A stretch of 64,000 bases of DNA from Candidatus Moranbacteria bacterium RIFCSPHIGHO2_01_FULL_55_24 (GTDB lineage Bacteria; Patescibacteria; Paceibacteria; Moranbacterales; UBA1568). The notes below the pieces were generated by a model. That model saw nothing but the letters and a program-made list of their open reading frames with translations. It did not search any database and was not told the DNA's origin. The stretch is from assembly GCA_001786575.1 (NCBI GenBank), contig MFRW01000005.1:1-64000 (forward strand), in the 5' to 3' direction. A program made the position numbers and the translations under genes. The first letter of the stretch is position 1; each line of letters begins with the position of its first letter. Positions 57,008-64,000 of this stretch are shown one piece after another.

Positions 57008-58300
57008 ATGGAAGTCAAAGTGAAGAATCTGCCGGAATCTCGCGTCGAATTGGAAATCTCTCTCCCATGGGAAGAATGGAAGGGTGAGATGGACCATGCG
57101 GCAGAGAGTCTCGCAAAACAGGTGAAGATGGAAGGGTTCCGTCCGGGCAAGGCGCCGCGTGCCGTATTGGAGCAGCGCTTCGGACGCGGAGCTCTCCTCG
57201 CGGAAGCAGCCGAACACGCTGTGTCACATTCCTACCCGAAAGCCCTCGAAGAGAAAGCGCTGGATGCGATCGGCCGTCCGGAAGTGGAGCTCGGAACCGT
57301 CAAGGAAGAAGAGACACTCACGTACACCATCCGTACCGATGTCATGCCGGAAGCCAAGCTTAGCGACTGGAAAAGCGCGGTGAAGAAGATCAATAAGGAA
57401 GCCGGGAAGGAGCCGGTAGCCGTAAGCGACCAGGATGTCGCAGATGAGCTCGCGCGCATCGCCGAGATGCGAGCGCCGATCATCACGGTTCCGAGAAAAG
57501 CGCTCGATGGCGATACGGTCCTCGTGGACTTCACCGTGCGCCAGGACGGCGTCGTGATCGAAGGCGGCAAGAGCGAGAATCACCCGCTAGTTCTCGGGAG
57601 CAATGCCTTCATCCCCGGTTTCGAGGGCGAAGTAGCCGGCATGGAGGCGGGCGAAGAGAAAATCTTCACCCTCACCTTCCCGGCGGATTACCATGTGAAG
57701 CACCTGGCAGGCAAGCCGGCGGAGTTCACCGTGAAGGTACGTGCCGTCCAGGAGAAGCAGATCCCGGAGATCAACGATGAGTTCGCGAAGATGGTAGGAA
57801 ACTTCGAAAGCCTCGCCAAGCTTGAGGAAAATATCCGTTCCGGCATGGCAGAAGAGCAGAAGACGAAGCGCAAGGAAGAGCAGCGCACCAAGATTCTGGA
57901 TGTGCTCATCGACGGGGCGACGATCGAATTCCCGCGCTCGCTCATCGAGGAAGAGCTGGGCCGGATGCTCCGCGAATTCGAATCCCAGGTCCAGATGATG
58001 GGCATGGATTTCCAGGGGTATCTGAACCAGGTCGGAAAGAGCGAGGAAGATGTGAAGAAGGATTGGGAACCGCAGGCCAAGAAGCGCCTGGCGGCCCATC
58101 TGGTCCTGGATGCCGTGGCGAAGGAGTTGGAAATCTCCATAGAAAGCGATGAGATCGAGGCCGAGATGAACAAGACAATCCAGTACTACAAGAACGTGAA
58201 GGATATCGAGAAGAACATCGATCTTTCCCGGCTCTACACGGCTGTCCGCGGCCAGATCCAGAACGAACGGGCGATTGCCGAACTCGAAAAGATCAGCTAG
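57008..58300 (+). CDS. tig: trigger factor (ribosome-bound chaperone/PPIase)
   Basis: 430 residues, normal length. The N-terminal ribosome-binding domain has VEMEGFRPGKAPRAVLEQRFG-type text (GFRPGKAPR), the docking signature. The FKBP-like domain contains GDTVLVDFTVRQDGVVIEGG and LVLGSNAFIPGFEGEVAGMEAGEE. The C-terminal helical arms follow. It binds nascent chains at the exit tunnel. tig followed by clpP is the standard bacterial order, kept here. Confidence 0.97.
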   Translation: MEVKVKNLPESRVELEISLPWEEWKGEMDHAAESLAKQVKMEGFRPGKAPRAVLEQRFGRGALLAEAAEHAVSHSYPKALEEKALDAIGRPEVELGTVKEEETLTYTIRTDVMPEAKLSDWKSAVKKINKEAGKEPVAVSDQDVADELARIAEMRAPIITVPRKALDGDTVLVDFTVRQDGVVIEGGKSENHPLVLGSNAFIPGFEGEVAGMEAGEEKIFTLTFPADYHVKHLAGKPAEFTVKVRAVQEKQIPEINDEFAKMVGNFESLAKLEENIRSGMAEEQKTKRKEEQRTKILDVLIDGATIEFPRSLIEEELGRMLREFESQVQMMGMDFQGYLNQVGKSEEDVKKDWEPQAKKRLAAHLVLDAVAKELEISIESDEIEAEMNKTIQYYKNVKDIEKNIDLSRLYTAVRGQIQNERAIAELEKIS

Positions 58301-58306
58301 CCGCCA

Positions 58307-58371
58307 TTGACGTTTCGGAAATCCCAGAGTAAGATAAAGGACACTTCAGATAAGAGTGTCCTTTTCTTTTC
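58307..58371 (+). promoter_or_regulatory. clpP promoter nested with the tig terminator
   Basis: TTGACG (58307-58312), 17-base spacer, TAAGAT (58330-58335). The terminator stem AAAGGACACT (58336-58345)/AGTGTCCTTT (58355-58364) with T-rich tail starts at the very next base. A transcript starting about seven bases after the -10 would lack most of the 5' arm. Confidence 0.72.
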
Positions 58372-58400
58372 AGTATAAATCCGAATAACAATATCTCTCT

Positions 58401-58985
58401 ATGCAAAACAACTATCTCATCCCGATGGTGGTAGAGAAATCGCAGTACGGCGAACGTTCCTACGACATCTACTCCCGCCTCCTGAAGGACCGCATCATTT
58501 TCATCGGCTCTCCCATCGATGACGGCGTGGCCAACGCGGTGATCGCCCAGCTCCTCTTCTTGGAATCCCAGAATGCCAAGGAGGACATCAAGATGTACAT
58601 CAATTCCCCGGGCGGACAGGTGACCTCCGCACTCGCGATCTACGACACCATGCAGTACGTGAAGCCGGAAGTCCAGACCATCTGCATCGGCATGGCCGCT
58701 TCGGCTGCGTCCGTGCTCCTGGCTGCCGGCAAGAAGGGGAAGCGCATGGCGCTCCCGAACGCCGAGGTGATGATCCATCAAGTCTTGGGCGGCGTGCAGG
58801 GCCAGGCGACCGATATCGATATCCACGCCAAGCACATCTTGAAGACCCGCGACCGGCTCAACAAGATCCTGGTGAAGCACACCGGCCAGAAATTGGCGAA
58901 GATCGAGCTGGATACCGAACGCGATTACTTCATGGCGGCTGAAGAGGCCGTGAAGTACGGCATTGTCGACAAGGTGATCAGCTAA
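58401..58985 (+). CDS. clpP: ATP-dependent Clp protease proteolytic subunit
   Basis: 194 residues, normal length. ClpP forms the 14-subunit serine protease core served by Clp ATPases. NSPGGQVTSALAIYDTMQYV, the catalytic Ser in MAASAASVLLAAG, the His in VMIHQVLGG and the Asp in TERDYFMAAEEA make up the triad. The residue before AAS is Met, where Gln is usual (GQAASMGA in E. coli); this is a minor change near the active site. No clpX follows it in the window. It has its own promoter and a perfect terminator. Confidence 0.96.
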   Translation: MQNNYLIPMVVEKSQYGERSYDIYSRLLKDRIIFIGSPIDDGVANAVIAQLLFLESQNAKEDIKMYINSPGGQVTSALAIYDTMQYVKPEVQTICIGMAASAASVLLAAGKKGKRMALPNAEVMIHQVLGGVQGQATDIDIHAKHILKTRDRLNKILVKHTGQKLAKIELDTERDYFMAAEEAVKYGIVDKVIS

Positions 58986-58992
58986 CCGTTAA

Positions 58993-59021
58993 GCAAAAAC
59001 CGCCATTAAGGCGGTTTTTGC
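58993..59021 (+). terminator. clpP terminator
   Basis: GCAAAAACCGCC-attaa-GGCGGTTTTTGC, a perfect 12-pair stem with U-rich 3' arm. Confidence 0.93.
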
Positions 59022-59052
59022 TTTGTATAAAGCCAGAAACAGTCTTATAGTC

Positions 59053-59081
59053 TTGACAAAAGACTCTTTTAGGAGTATAAT
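59053..59081 (+). promoter_or_regulatory. perfect consensus sigma-70-type promoter
   Basis: TTGACA (59053-59058), 17-base spacer, TATAAT (59076-59081). It is the only promoter in the window with both hexamers perfect. The 126-base leader contains a long hairpin (GCTTGCAG/CTGTAAGC) and CTCC/GGGAG. Confidence 0.9.
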
Positions 59082-59213
59082 AATAAGTTATTTAAAAATA
59101 GGTATCTCGTGACCGGATGGAGCCGCTTGCAGGAAAGCTTTTTCTGTAAGCGTACTCCCTCTGGGAGCCAAGTTTTCTGCTCAATAGTGAGCTATAACTA
59201 TGGGAGAAATAGT

Positions 59214-59855
59214 ATGACCCGCTTTCAGTCCGTTTCCGGTGTCGCCAAGATGCAGGATGTCGGGAATTACGAACGCGAACGCAGCGCGGCTTATGAGCGC
59301 AGGGCGCAGTATCACCGCGAAGAATACCTTCGGGATGTCGATACTACCATAGATATGCTGAAGGAGCGCCGGAGCAATGGAGAGAACGTGTACGCGCACA
59401 TCCAGGCTACGGTCGGCGTGGTCTTCAAGCGCTTCATCGACGAACTTGCAGGGTGTCAGAACTTCTACGGGATTCAGGATATTTCCTTCAAGCTCTGCAA
59501 ATATGTCGGGCTTAACATGCGCGAGTTCGAGAAGATCCATGCAGCTATCCTGGCCGCCTGGAAACGTCTTGACCGGCCGCTGCCGCCGAAACTCCAGGAG
59601 CGCCTCGAGACGCTCGAAGATCGGCAGCGGCACTATCTTGCTAATCGTAACAGGCCTCGCGTAAGCAGCGCTCCCTTGAATAAGGGTTCGCTCCAGCACG
59701 TCACACCGGTCACCGGCAAGACGGCTAAAGCTCGGGCCAACGGTGTGGCCAAGCGTGTGGCCGAGAATCGTGCAGCGCGCCTCGCAGCCCAGCCGCCGAA
59801 GGGGTCGAGCGGCAGTAGCGGCCGCCCTGGCGCCAAGGACCAGAAGAAGAAGTAG
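59214..59855 (+). CDS. basic protein of unknown function under a consensus promoter
   Basis: 213 residues from the ATG at 59214, with GGGAGAAA upstream; the codons before it belong to the structured leader. Residues 20-145 are helical and charged (YERERSAAYERRAQYHREEYLRDVDTTIDMLKERRSN, then VGVVFKRFIDELAGCQNFYG). The last 60 residues are very basic, Ala/Lys/Arg/Gly-rich (GKTAKARANGVAKRVAENRA...). No membrane segment. The basic tail suggests nucleic-acid or ribosome binding. I do not recognise the family. The perfect promoter and solo terminator indicate high expression, so the gene probably matters in this cell. Confidence 0.78.
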   Translation: MTRFQSVSGVAKMQDVGNYERERSAAYERRAQYHREEYLRDVDTTIDMLKERRSNGENVYAHIQATVGVVFKRFIDELAGCQNFYGIQDISFKLCKYVGLNMREFEKIHAAILAAWKRLDRPLPPKLQERLETLEDRQRHYLANRNRPRVSSAPLNKGSLQHVTPVTGKTAKARANGVAKRVAENRAARLAAQPPKGSSGSSGRPGAKDQKKK

Positions 59856-59880
59856 GGATACGTTCCCAAAACCCGAATAC

Positions 59881-59916
59881 GGGCGTCGTAGGATAAAACC
59901 TGCGGCGCCCTTTTTC
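59881..59916 (+). terminator. terminator between the 59214 gene and gpmI
   Basis: GGGCGTCGTAGG pairs with CCTGCGGCGCCC (two wobbles or mismatches), followed by TTTTTC. Confidence 0.85.
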
Positions 59917-59917
59917 T

Positions 59918-61483
59918 TTACGTCAGAAGAGAGAGCAGGCTGGTGCCGTTCATCTCGGCAGGCTTCTCGAGACTCATGATCTCGAGGATGGTCGGGGCGA
60001 CATCGGAGAGGAGGCCGTTCACTTCGTTCTGCTCGCGCGTCATCTGTTCGGCGTTTTTCTCGCGCTGGTTGTCCGGCGTGATGTACCAGAGGGGAATCGG
60101 ATTGGTGGAGTGTTCCGTATCGATCTCGCCCGTCGCATGCTTCTTCAACTCCTCGACGTTGCCGTGGTCGGAGGTGATGATGATCGCCGCACCGGCTTTC
60201 AAGAGTGCGGGAATGAGGATGGAGAGACTCTTGTCAGTGGCTTCGACGGCTTCGATAGAAGCTTCTTCGTTCCCGGTGTGCGCCACCATGTCCGGGTTGG
60301 CATAATTGACCAGGATGAAATCATACTCGTTCTTCTCTACGGCTGCGATGAGCGCTTCGGTAATCTGGGGCGAACTCATTTCCGGGATTTCATCGAAGCG
60401 CGCGACTGACGGCGAAGGGATGAGCATGCGGTCTTCTCCGGCAAAGGCTTTTTCATTGCCGCCGTTGAAGAAGTAGGTGACGTGCGCGTACTTCTCGGTT
60501 TCGGCGATACGAAGCTGCTTCTTGTTGTTTCGGCTCAAGACCTCGCCCAAGCTGTTCTGGATGTCTTCCGGCGGGAAAGCGACAGCTACCGGCAGTCCGC
60601 GTTCGTACTCGGTCATGGTCGCGAAGAAAAGGCCGCGCTTTTCGCGAGTGAAGCCGCTGAAACTGTCCAGAACGAAAGCCTGGGTCAGTTCGCGAGCCCG
60701 GTCTTCACGGAAATTGAAGAAGATGACCGAGTCGTTGTTTTCGATAAGGGCGACCGGGTGCCCCTTTTCCGTGATGACCGTCGGTTCGATGAATTCATCG
60801 GTGATGTTTTTGGCGTAGGACTGTTCGAGGAAAAGAAGAGGGTCATCGGATTGGTCCCCTTTTCCTTCGGTCAGCATGCGGTATGACTTCTCGATGCGGT
60901 CCCAATTGTTGTTCCGGTCCATGGCGAAGTTCCGGCCGGAGAGGCTCGCGATCTTGCCTACGCCGACGAGGCGCATCTCGCGGATGAGTTCCTTCAGCTG
61001 CTGGATGGCGGCCGTCGGTGCCGAATCGCGGCCGTCGGTGAAGATATGGACGTAGACATCTTCGAAGTTCTCTTTCTTGGCGAGTTTCAGGAGCGCCAGC
61101 AGGTGGTCCCTGTGGGAATGCACGCTTCCGGAGCTGACGAGTCCCATCAGATGGAGCTTGCTCTTCTTTTCTTTGGCTTGGTTGATGGCTTCGAGAAGGA
61201 CGGCGTTCTGGTAGAAACTTTCATCCTGGATGGCAAGCGAAATGCGCGGCATGTTCTGGTAGATGACGCGCCCGGCACCCATGGTCATATGGCCGACTTC
61301 GCTGTTGCCGGAGGTATTCCAAGGAAGGCCCACGGAGATTCCGGAGGCCTGCAGAGTGGTCATCGGGTAGTAGCGATTCAGGGCATCGAAGGTAGGGAGC
61401 GTCGCTTCGCGGATCGGATTGCCTTGGACGGTATTGCTCAACCCCCAGCCATCAAGCACGATCAATACGACAGGTCGGTACAT
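59918..61483 (-). CDS. gpmI: 2,3-bisphosphoglycerate-independent phosphoglycerate mutase
   Basis: 521 residues. It interconverts 3- and 2-phosphoglycerate in glycolysis with two Mn ions and a phosphoserine. VVLIVLDGWG (first metal Asp), NTSGNSEVGHMTMGAGR with the catalytic Ser, VHSHRDHLLALLKLA, TDGRDSAPTAA, NFREDRARELTQAF, and the C-terminal NYANPDMVAHTGNEEASIEAVE and ITSDHGNVEEL are all present. It is a single-gene unit divergent from rny; the two promoters overlap. Confidence 0.97.
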   Translation of the reverse strand: MYRPVVLIVLDGWGLSNTVQGNPIREATLPTFDALNRYYPMTTLQASGISVGLPWNTSGNSEVGHMTMGAGRVIYQNMPRISLAIQDESFYQNAVLLEAINQAKEKKSKLHLMGLVSSGSVHSHRDHLLALLKLAKKENFEDVYVHIFTDGRDSAPTAAIQQLKELIREMRLVGVGKIASLSGRNFAMDRNNNWDRIEKSYRMLTEGKGDQSDDPLLFLEQSYAKNITDEFIEPTVITEKGHPVALIENNDSVIFFNFREDRARELTQAFVLDSFSGFTREKRGLFFATMTEYERGLPVAVAFPPEDIQNSLGEVLSRNNKKQLRIAETEKYAHVTYFFNGGNEKAFAGEDRMLIPSPSVARFDEIPEMSSPQITEALIAAVEKNEYDFILVNYANPDMVAHTGNEEASIEAVEATDKSLSILIPALLKAGAAIIITSDHGNVEELKKHATGEIDTEHSTNPIPLWYITPDNQREKNAEQMTREQNEVNGLLSDVAPTILEIMSLEKPAEMNGTSLLSLLT

Positions 61484-61510
61484 GGTATTTGTTTTCGGCT
61501 TAATGATTGC

Positions 61511-61562
61511 ATCATAGCATCCATTTTAGGCTTTTGACAAAAGCATTTTCCGGGATTATCAT
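61511..61562. promoter_or_regulatory. overlapping divergent promoters of gpmI and rny
   Basis: Plus (rny): TTGACA (61534-61539), 17 bases, TATCAT (61557-61562). Minus (gpmI): TTGTCA (61535-61540), 18 bases, TATGAT (61511-61516). The -35 hexamers share five bases inside CTTTTGACAAAAG, so only one polymerase can bind at a time. Confidence 0.75.
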
Positions 61563-61756
61563 CCTTATACAGGCTTAAATTACTCATTTTTGCATGTACC
61601 GGAATATTTCGGGAAACGACCTGGTTTATATCAGTCTTATGACGCATCTTTTCTCACTCAATCAAATAAATCAGCAGAGAAAACTCGCCTCCGGCAAGGG
61701 GAGCGAGCGTGCCTGGTCGGCTTCCTTGGGTTTCTGGTCCGTTGCAGAGCACACCT

Positions 61757-63286
61757 ATGGAATCACTTATCCCTATCCTGCTTTCAGCGGTCGCGCTGGG
61801 GGTGGGTATCTTTTTGGGCTATCTTGTCCGTCAGAATCTCGCTAAGAAGCAGCTTTCGACCGCCGAAGGTCAGGCGGCCAAAATGATCGAAGAGGCCGAG
61901 AAGAAGGTCCAAGAGATGACTCTTGAGGCCAAGAATCAGGCTGTCCAAATCCTCGAGGACGCCAAGAAAGAAGAGAAGATCCGCGAGGAGAAACTCTTGA
62001 ACCAGGAAGCGCGGATCGAGAAGCGCGAAGAGCAGGCCGAACAGCTCCACCAGGAGAACGAGACCGAGAAGAAGCGCATCTTGGAAAAGGCAGAGGAAAT
62101 AAAGGCGATTCAGAAGGATACGGAAGCGCTCCGGAGCCAGGAGATGGAGAAGCTCGAAAAGATTGCTGCCCTTCCGAAGGAGGAGGCCGCGCAAGAGCTC
62201 TTCCGTCTGGTAGAAGAAGAAAGCAAGGAGGCGCTGGTGAAGCGCATGTCGAAGCTGGAACGCGAGAGCCACGAGGAACTGGAAAAGCGCTCTCTCAATA
62301 TCATGGCGACGGTTATCCAGAAGTATTCCCGTTCGCATGTCTCTGAATTTACGACCACGACCGTCCAGATCCCTTCGGACGAAGTGAAAGGGAAGATCAT
62401 CGGCAAGGAAGGGCGGAATATCCGCGCCTTGGAGAAGGAGACAGGCGTCGAGCTGATCGTAGACGATACGCCGGAGACGGTGATCATCTCGGGCTTCGAT
62501 CCGGTGCGGCGCGAGATCGCGAGGATCGCGCTTGAGAAGCTGGTCAGCGACGGCCGTATCCACCCGGCTCGCATCGAAGAAGCGGTAGAGGAGGGAAAGA
62601 AAGAAATCGACCAGAAAATCAAGGAAGCCGGCGAGGCCGCGGCCTATGACGCCGGTATCGCGGGGCTCCACCCGAAGCTTCTCTATATATTGGGACGCCT
62701 GCGTTACCGCTATAGCTACAAGCAGAATGTGCTCCTGCACTCGCTCGAAGTATCGTACCTGGCCGGAGCGCTCGCAGCCGAGCTCGGAGCGGACGTCGCC
62801 TGCGCCAAGAAGGCGGGACTCCTCCACGATATCGGCAAGGCGGTGGACCATGAGATCGAGGGCACGCACGTGAAGATCGGCATGCGCATCCTGGAGAAGT
62901 TCGGCTTGGGCCAGAACGTCATCGATGCGATGAAGTGCCACCACGACGAATACCCTCATCAGACCATCGAATCGTTCATCGTGACGGCCGCTGACGCTAT
63001 TTCTGCCGCTCGTCCGGGCGCTCGCAAGGAAACGGCAGAGAAGTACATCAAGCGCCTGCAGGAACTGGAAGCGCTCATCAATACCTTTCCGGAGGTAGAG
63101 AAGTCCTATGCTATCCAGGCCGGCCGCGAAGTGCGCATCTTCGTCAATCCGGAGAAGACCGACGACTTGGGCGCTATGAAGCTCGCTCGCGATATCGCCA
63201 AGCGCATCGAGGAAGAACTCAAGTATCCGGGTGAAATCAAAGTGAATGTGTTCCGCGAGACTCGCGCCGTGGAGTACGCCAGATAA
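61757..63286 (+). CDS. rny: ribonuclease Y
   Basis: 509 residues from the ATG at 61757. RNase Y is the membrane-bound endonuclease that starts mRNA decay in many bacteria lacking RNase E; it would work with PNPase (13260). An N-terminal membrane helix (about 5-23) is followed by a long Glu/Lys coiled coil (to about 175), a KH domain (IPSDEVKGKIIGKEGRNIRAL), and the HD domain (HSLEVSYLAGALAAELG, AGLLHDIGKAVDHEIEG, MKCHHDEY). All catalytic His/Asp are present. The 190-base leader contains GC-rich inverted repeats (near 61690-61730). Confidence 0.96.
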   Translation: MESLIPILLSAVALGVGIFLGYLVRQNLAKKQLSTAEGQAAKMIEEAEKKVQEMTLEAKNQAVQILEDAKKEEKIREEKLLNQEARIEKREEQAEQLHQENETEKKRILEKAEEIKAIQKDTEALRSQEMEKLEKIAALPKEEAAQELFRLVEEESKEALVKRMSKLERESHEELEKRSLNIMATVIQKYSRSHVSEFTTTTVQIPSDEVKGKIIGKEGRNIRALEKETGVELIVDDTPETVIISGFDPVRREIARIALEKLVSDGRIHPARIEEAVEEGKKEIDQKIKEAGEAAAYDAGIAGLHPKLLYILGRLRYRYSYKQNVLLHSLEVSYLAGALAAELGADVACAKKAGLLHDIGKAVDHEIEGTHVKIGMRILEKFGLGQNVIDAMKCHHDEYPHQTIESFIVTAADAISAARPGARKETAEKYIKRLQELEALINTFPEVEKSYAIQAGREVRIFVNPEKTDDLGAMKLARDIAKRIEEELKYPGEIKVNVFRETRAVEYAR

Positions 63287-63313
63287 GGACCATTCCAAGA
63301 AATGGCTTATCTA

Positions 63314-63342
63314 TTGCATTCTCTGGAAAAAAGGCTTAGAAT
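63314..63342 (+). promoter_or_regulatory. promoter of the HU gene
   Basis: TTGCAT (63314-63319), 17-base spacer, TAGAAT (63337-63342). The leader is about 90 bases. Confidence 0.7.
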
Positions 63343-63438
63343 CAGGGACAGGAGGATAACTTGCACTTTCGGCTCTTCTCGCTGTTCCGTACGGGGCAGG
63401 AAGAAAGAAAGTCTAAACTAGAAAGGCAGGTGGGAAGC

Positions 63439-63720
63439 ATGAAAAACATAAATAAGGACGCTCTCGTACACGCTCTCGTTGAAAAGACGGATCTTTCGAA
63501 GAAAGATGTTGAAGCAGTACTCGAGTGCATAATCGACCAGATCACGAGCGAACTCCGTCAGGGGAACAAGGTGACTCTCACCGGTTTCGGAACTTTCAAG
63601 GTTTCGAATCGCGCCGCTCGCGAAGGTATCAACCCGCAAACCAAGGCCAAGATCACCATCCCGGCCATGACTGTACCGAAGTTTACTGCTGGCAAGACTC
63701 TGAAAGAAGCAGTAAAGTAG
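63439..63720 (+). CDS. hup: HU-family DNA-binding protein
   Basis: 93 residues from the ATG at 63439, the start that matches the HU family N-terminus (MKNINKDALVHALVEKTDLSKKD); the longer in-frame extension is rejected. HU bends and compacts DNA as a dimer. GNKVTLTGFGTFKVSNRAAREGINPQTKAKITIPAM is the DNA-binding arm with the conserved Arg and Pro, and PKFTAGKTLKEAVK the end. A single-gene unit with promoter and terminator. Confidence 0.96.
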   Translation: MKNINKDALVHALVEKTDLSKKDVEAVLECIIDQITSELRQGNKVTLTGFGTFKVSNRAAREGINPQTKAKITIPAMTVPKFTAGKTLKEAVK

Positions 63721-63765
63721 CCAACGCCGTCTTTTGAAAGACGGTAAAACAAAAGATAGGGCTGG

Positions 63766-63794
63766 AACCTGCCATACGGCAGGTTCTTGCTTTT
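63766..63794 (+). terminator. HU terminator
   Basis: AACCTGCC-atac-GGCAGGTT followed by CTTGCTTTT; another stem CCGTCTT/AAGACGG lies at 63727-63744. Confidence 0.75.
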
Positions 63795-63799
63795 CCTGA

Positions 63800-63828
63800 T
63801 TGACTGGAGGCTTTCTTTCGGCTAGACT
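63800..63828 (+). promoter_or_regulatory. promoter of tRNA-Pro/yvcK
   Basis: TTGACT (63800-63805), 17-base spacer, TAGACT (63823-63828). Confidence 0.72.
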
Positions 63829-63860
63829 TGGGAAAGTCTTTCCGAAAACCGGGACTTTAA

Positions 63861-63931
63861 CGGGGCGTAGTATAGTGGCAGTACGAGTGGTTTGGGACCA
63901 TTTAGTCTGGGTTCGATTCCCAGCGCCCCGA
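63861..63931 (+). tRNA. tRNA-Pro(TGG)
   Basis: 71 bases: acceptor CGGGGCG/CGCCCCG (C1:G72), A73, anticodon stem AGTGG/CCATT with loop TTTGGGA (anticodon TGG), T loop TTCGATT. CCA is not encoded. The yvcK start codon follows after one base. Confidence 0.95.
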
Positions 63932-63932
63932 C

Positions 63933-64000
63933 ATGAAAAAGGTAGTCACCATCGGCGGAGGAACCGGGAGCTTCATGCTCTTGTCAGGGCTCAAGAAATA
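63933..64000 (+). CDS. yvcK: YvcK/CofD-like protein, N-terminal fragment
   Basis: ATG at 63933; only 22 codons are inside the window. MKKVVTIGGGTGSFMLLSGL is the N-terminus of the YvcK (gluconeogenesis factor, CofD-like) family, whose GGGTGS loop binds nucleotide sugars. YvcK is needed for normal cell shape and wall synthesis in Gram-positives. The gene follows tRNA-Pro by one base, so the mRNA 5' end is probably made by tRNA 3' processing. Confidence 0.85.
   Translation, partial: MKKVVTIGGGTGSFMLLSGLKK

Noticed and set aside
1..64000. TGA-recoded genetic code
   Set aside because: Several well-defined genes end with TGA at the expected family length (for example gmk and virB4), so standard bacterial code is used.

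Overview
This window looks like chromosomal DNA of a candidate-phyla-radiation bacterium (Patescibacteria, most like the Parcubacteria). The evidence is indirect. Genes are compact, and there are essential information-processing genes with short or divergent forms (a 133-residue-scale LspA, a guanylate kinase without the P-loop lysine, a TraR/DksA-like protein without its zinc cysteines). There are several small protein families I associate with CPR genomes, and a reduced type IV secretion/pilus apparatus. TGA is used as a stop (for example at the end of gmk), so the TGA=Gly code of Gracilibacteria/Absconditabacteria does not apply. None of the five tRNA genes encodes CCA, and a CCA-adding enzyme is present. 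No rRNA, CRISPR array, insertion sequence or prophage was seen.

Layout. 0-2.7 kb: the end of an O-antigen-ligase-like membrane protein carrying a perfect parS-like palindrome (a second half-site sits at base 1), then two exported proteins that probably belong to the T4SS set. 2.8-7.8 kb (minus): rpsA, gmk, tilS, ftsH, tRNA-Val, with a structured leader or small RNA upstream of rpsA. 8-15.4 kb (plus): MBL-like protein, gyrA, Nudix-like protein, rpsO, NYN protein, pnp. 15.4-16.6 kb: a membrane protein. 16.6-17.37 kb: a gene-free stretch with a consensus promoter, many hairpins and a terminator; I read it as a large structured RNA that I could not assign. 17.4-21.8 kb: yraN, TraR-like, lspA, comM, RlpA/G5 protein, rsmA. 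21.8-28.2 kb: UbiA fusion (minus), pcrA-type helicase, beta-helix protein, Xer recombinase (minus). 28.3-40.8 kb: LysM-CHAP hydrolase, a small secreted protein, then the T4SS core (VirB6-like, unknown, PrgI, VirB4 N-terminal protein, VirB4 ATPase), a CPBP-like protein and a 930-residue exported protein.

40.8-45.7 kb (minus) is a run of tRNA-Ser, DUF1653, DUF4446, infB, cca, tRNA-Pro, an orphan and tRNA-Leu. 45.8-49.7 kb holds a methyltransferase, an orphan solute-binding lipoprotein and typA. 49.8-53.0 kb is a pilin island: a VirB2-like/lytic-transglycosylase fusion, three single VirB2/TrbC-like pilins and a double-pilin fusion. 53.1-54.9 kb (minus) holds an SPFH protein and a partner. 54.9-59 kb is nusA, ppa, tig, clpP. 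59-64 kb is a basic orphan with a perfect consensus promoter, gpmI (minus), rny, an HU protein, tRNA-Pro and the start of yvcK.

Working together: the T4SS genes at three places (0.6-2.7, 30.3-40.7, 49.8-53 kb) give a pilin, an inner-membrane channel, an ATPase and a wall-opening transglycosylase. I see no VirB8-11, relaxase or VirD4, so this is a minimal apparatus, plausibly for attachment, DNA uptake or secretion in an episymbiotic cell. Transcription control seems to rely heavily on promoters placed next to hairpins: the rpsA, nusA, typA, clpP and 15.4 kb gene leaders all show it.
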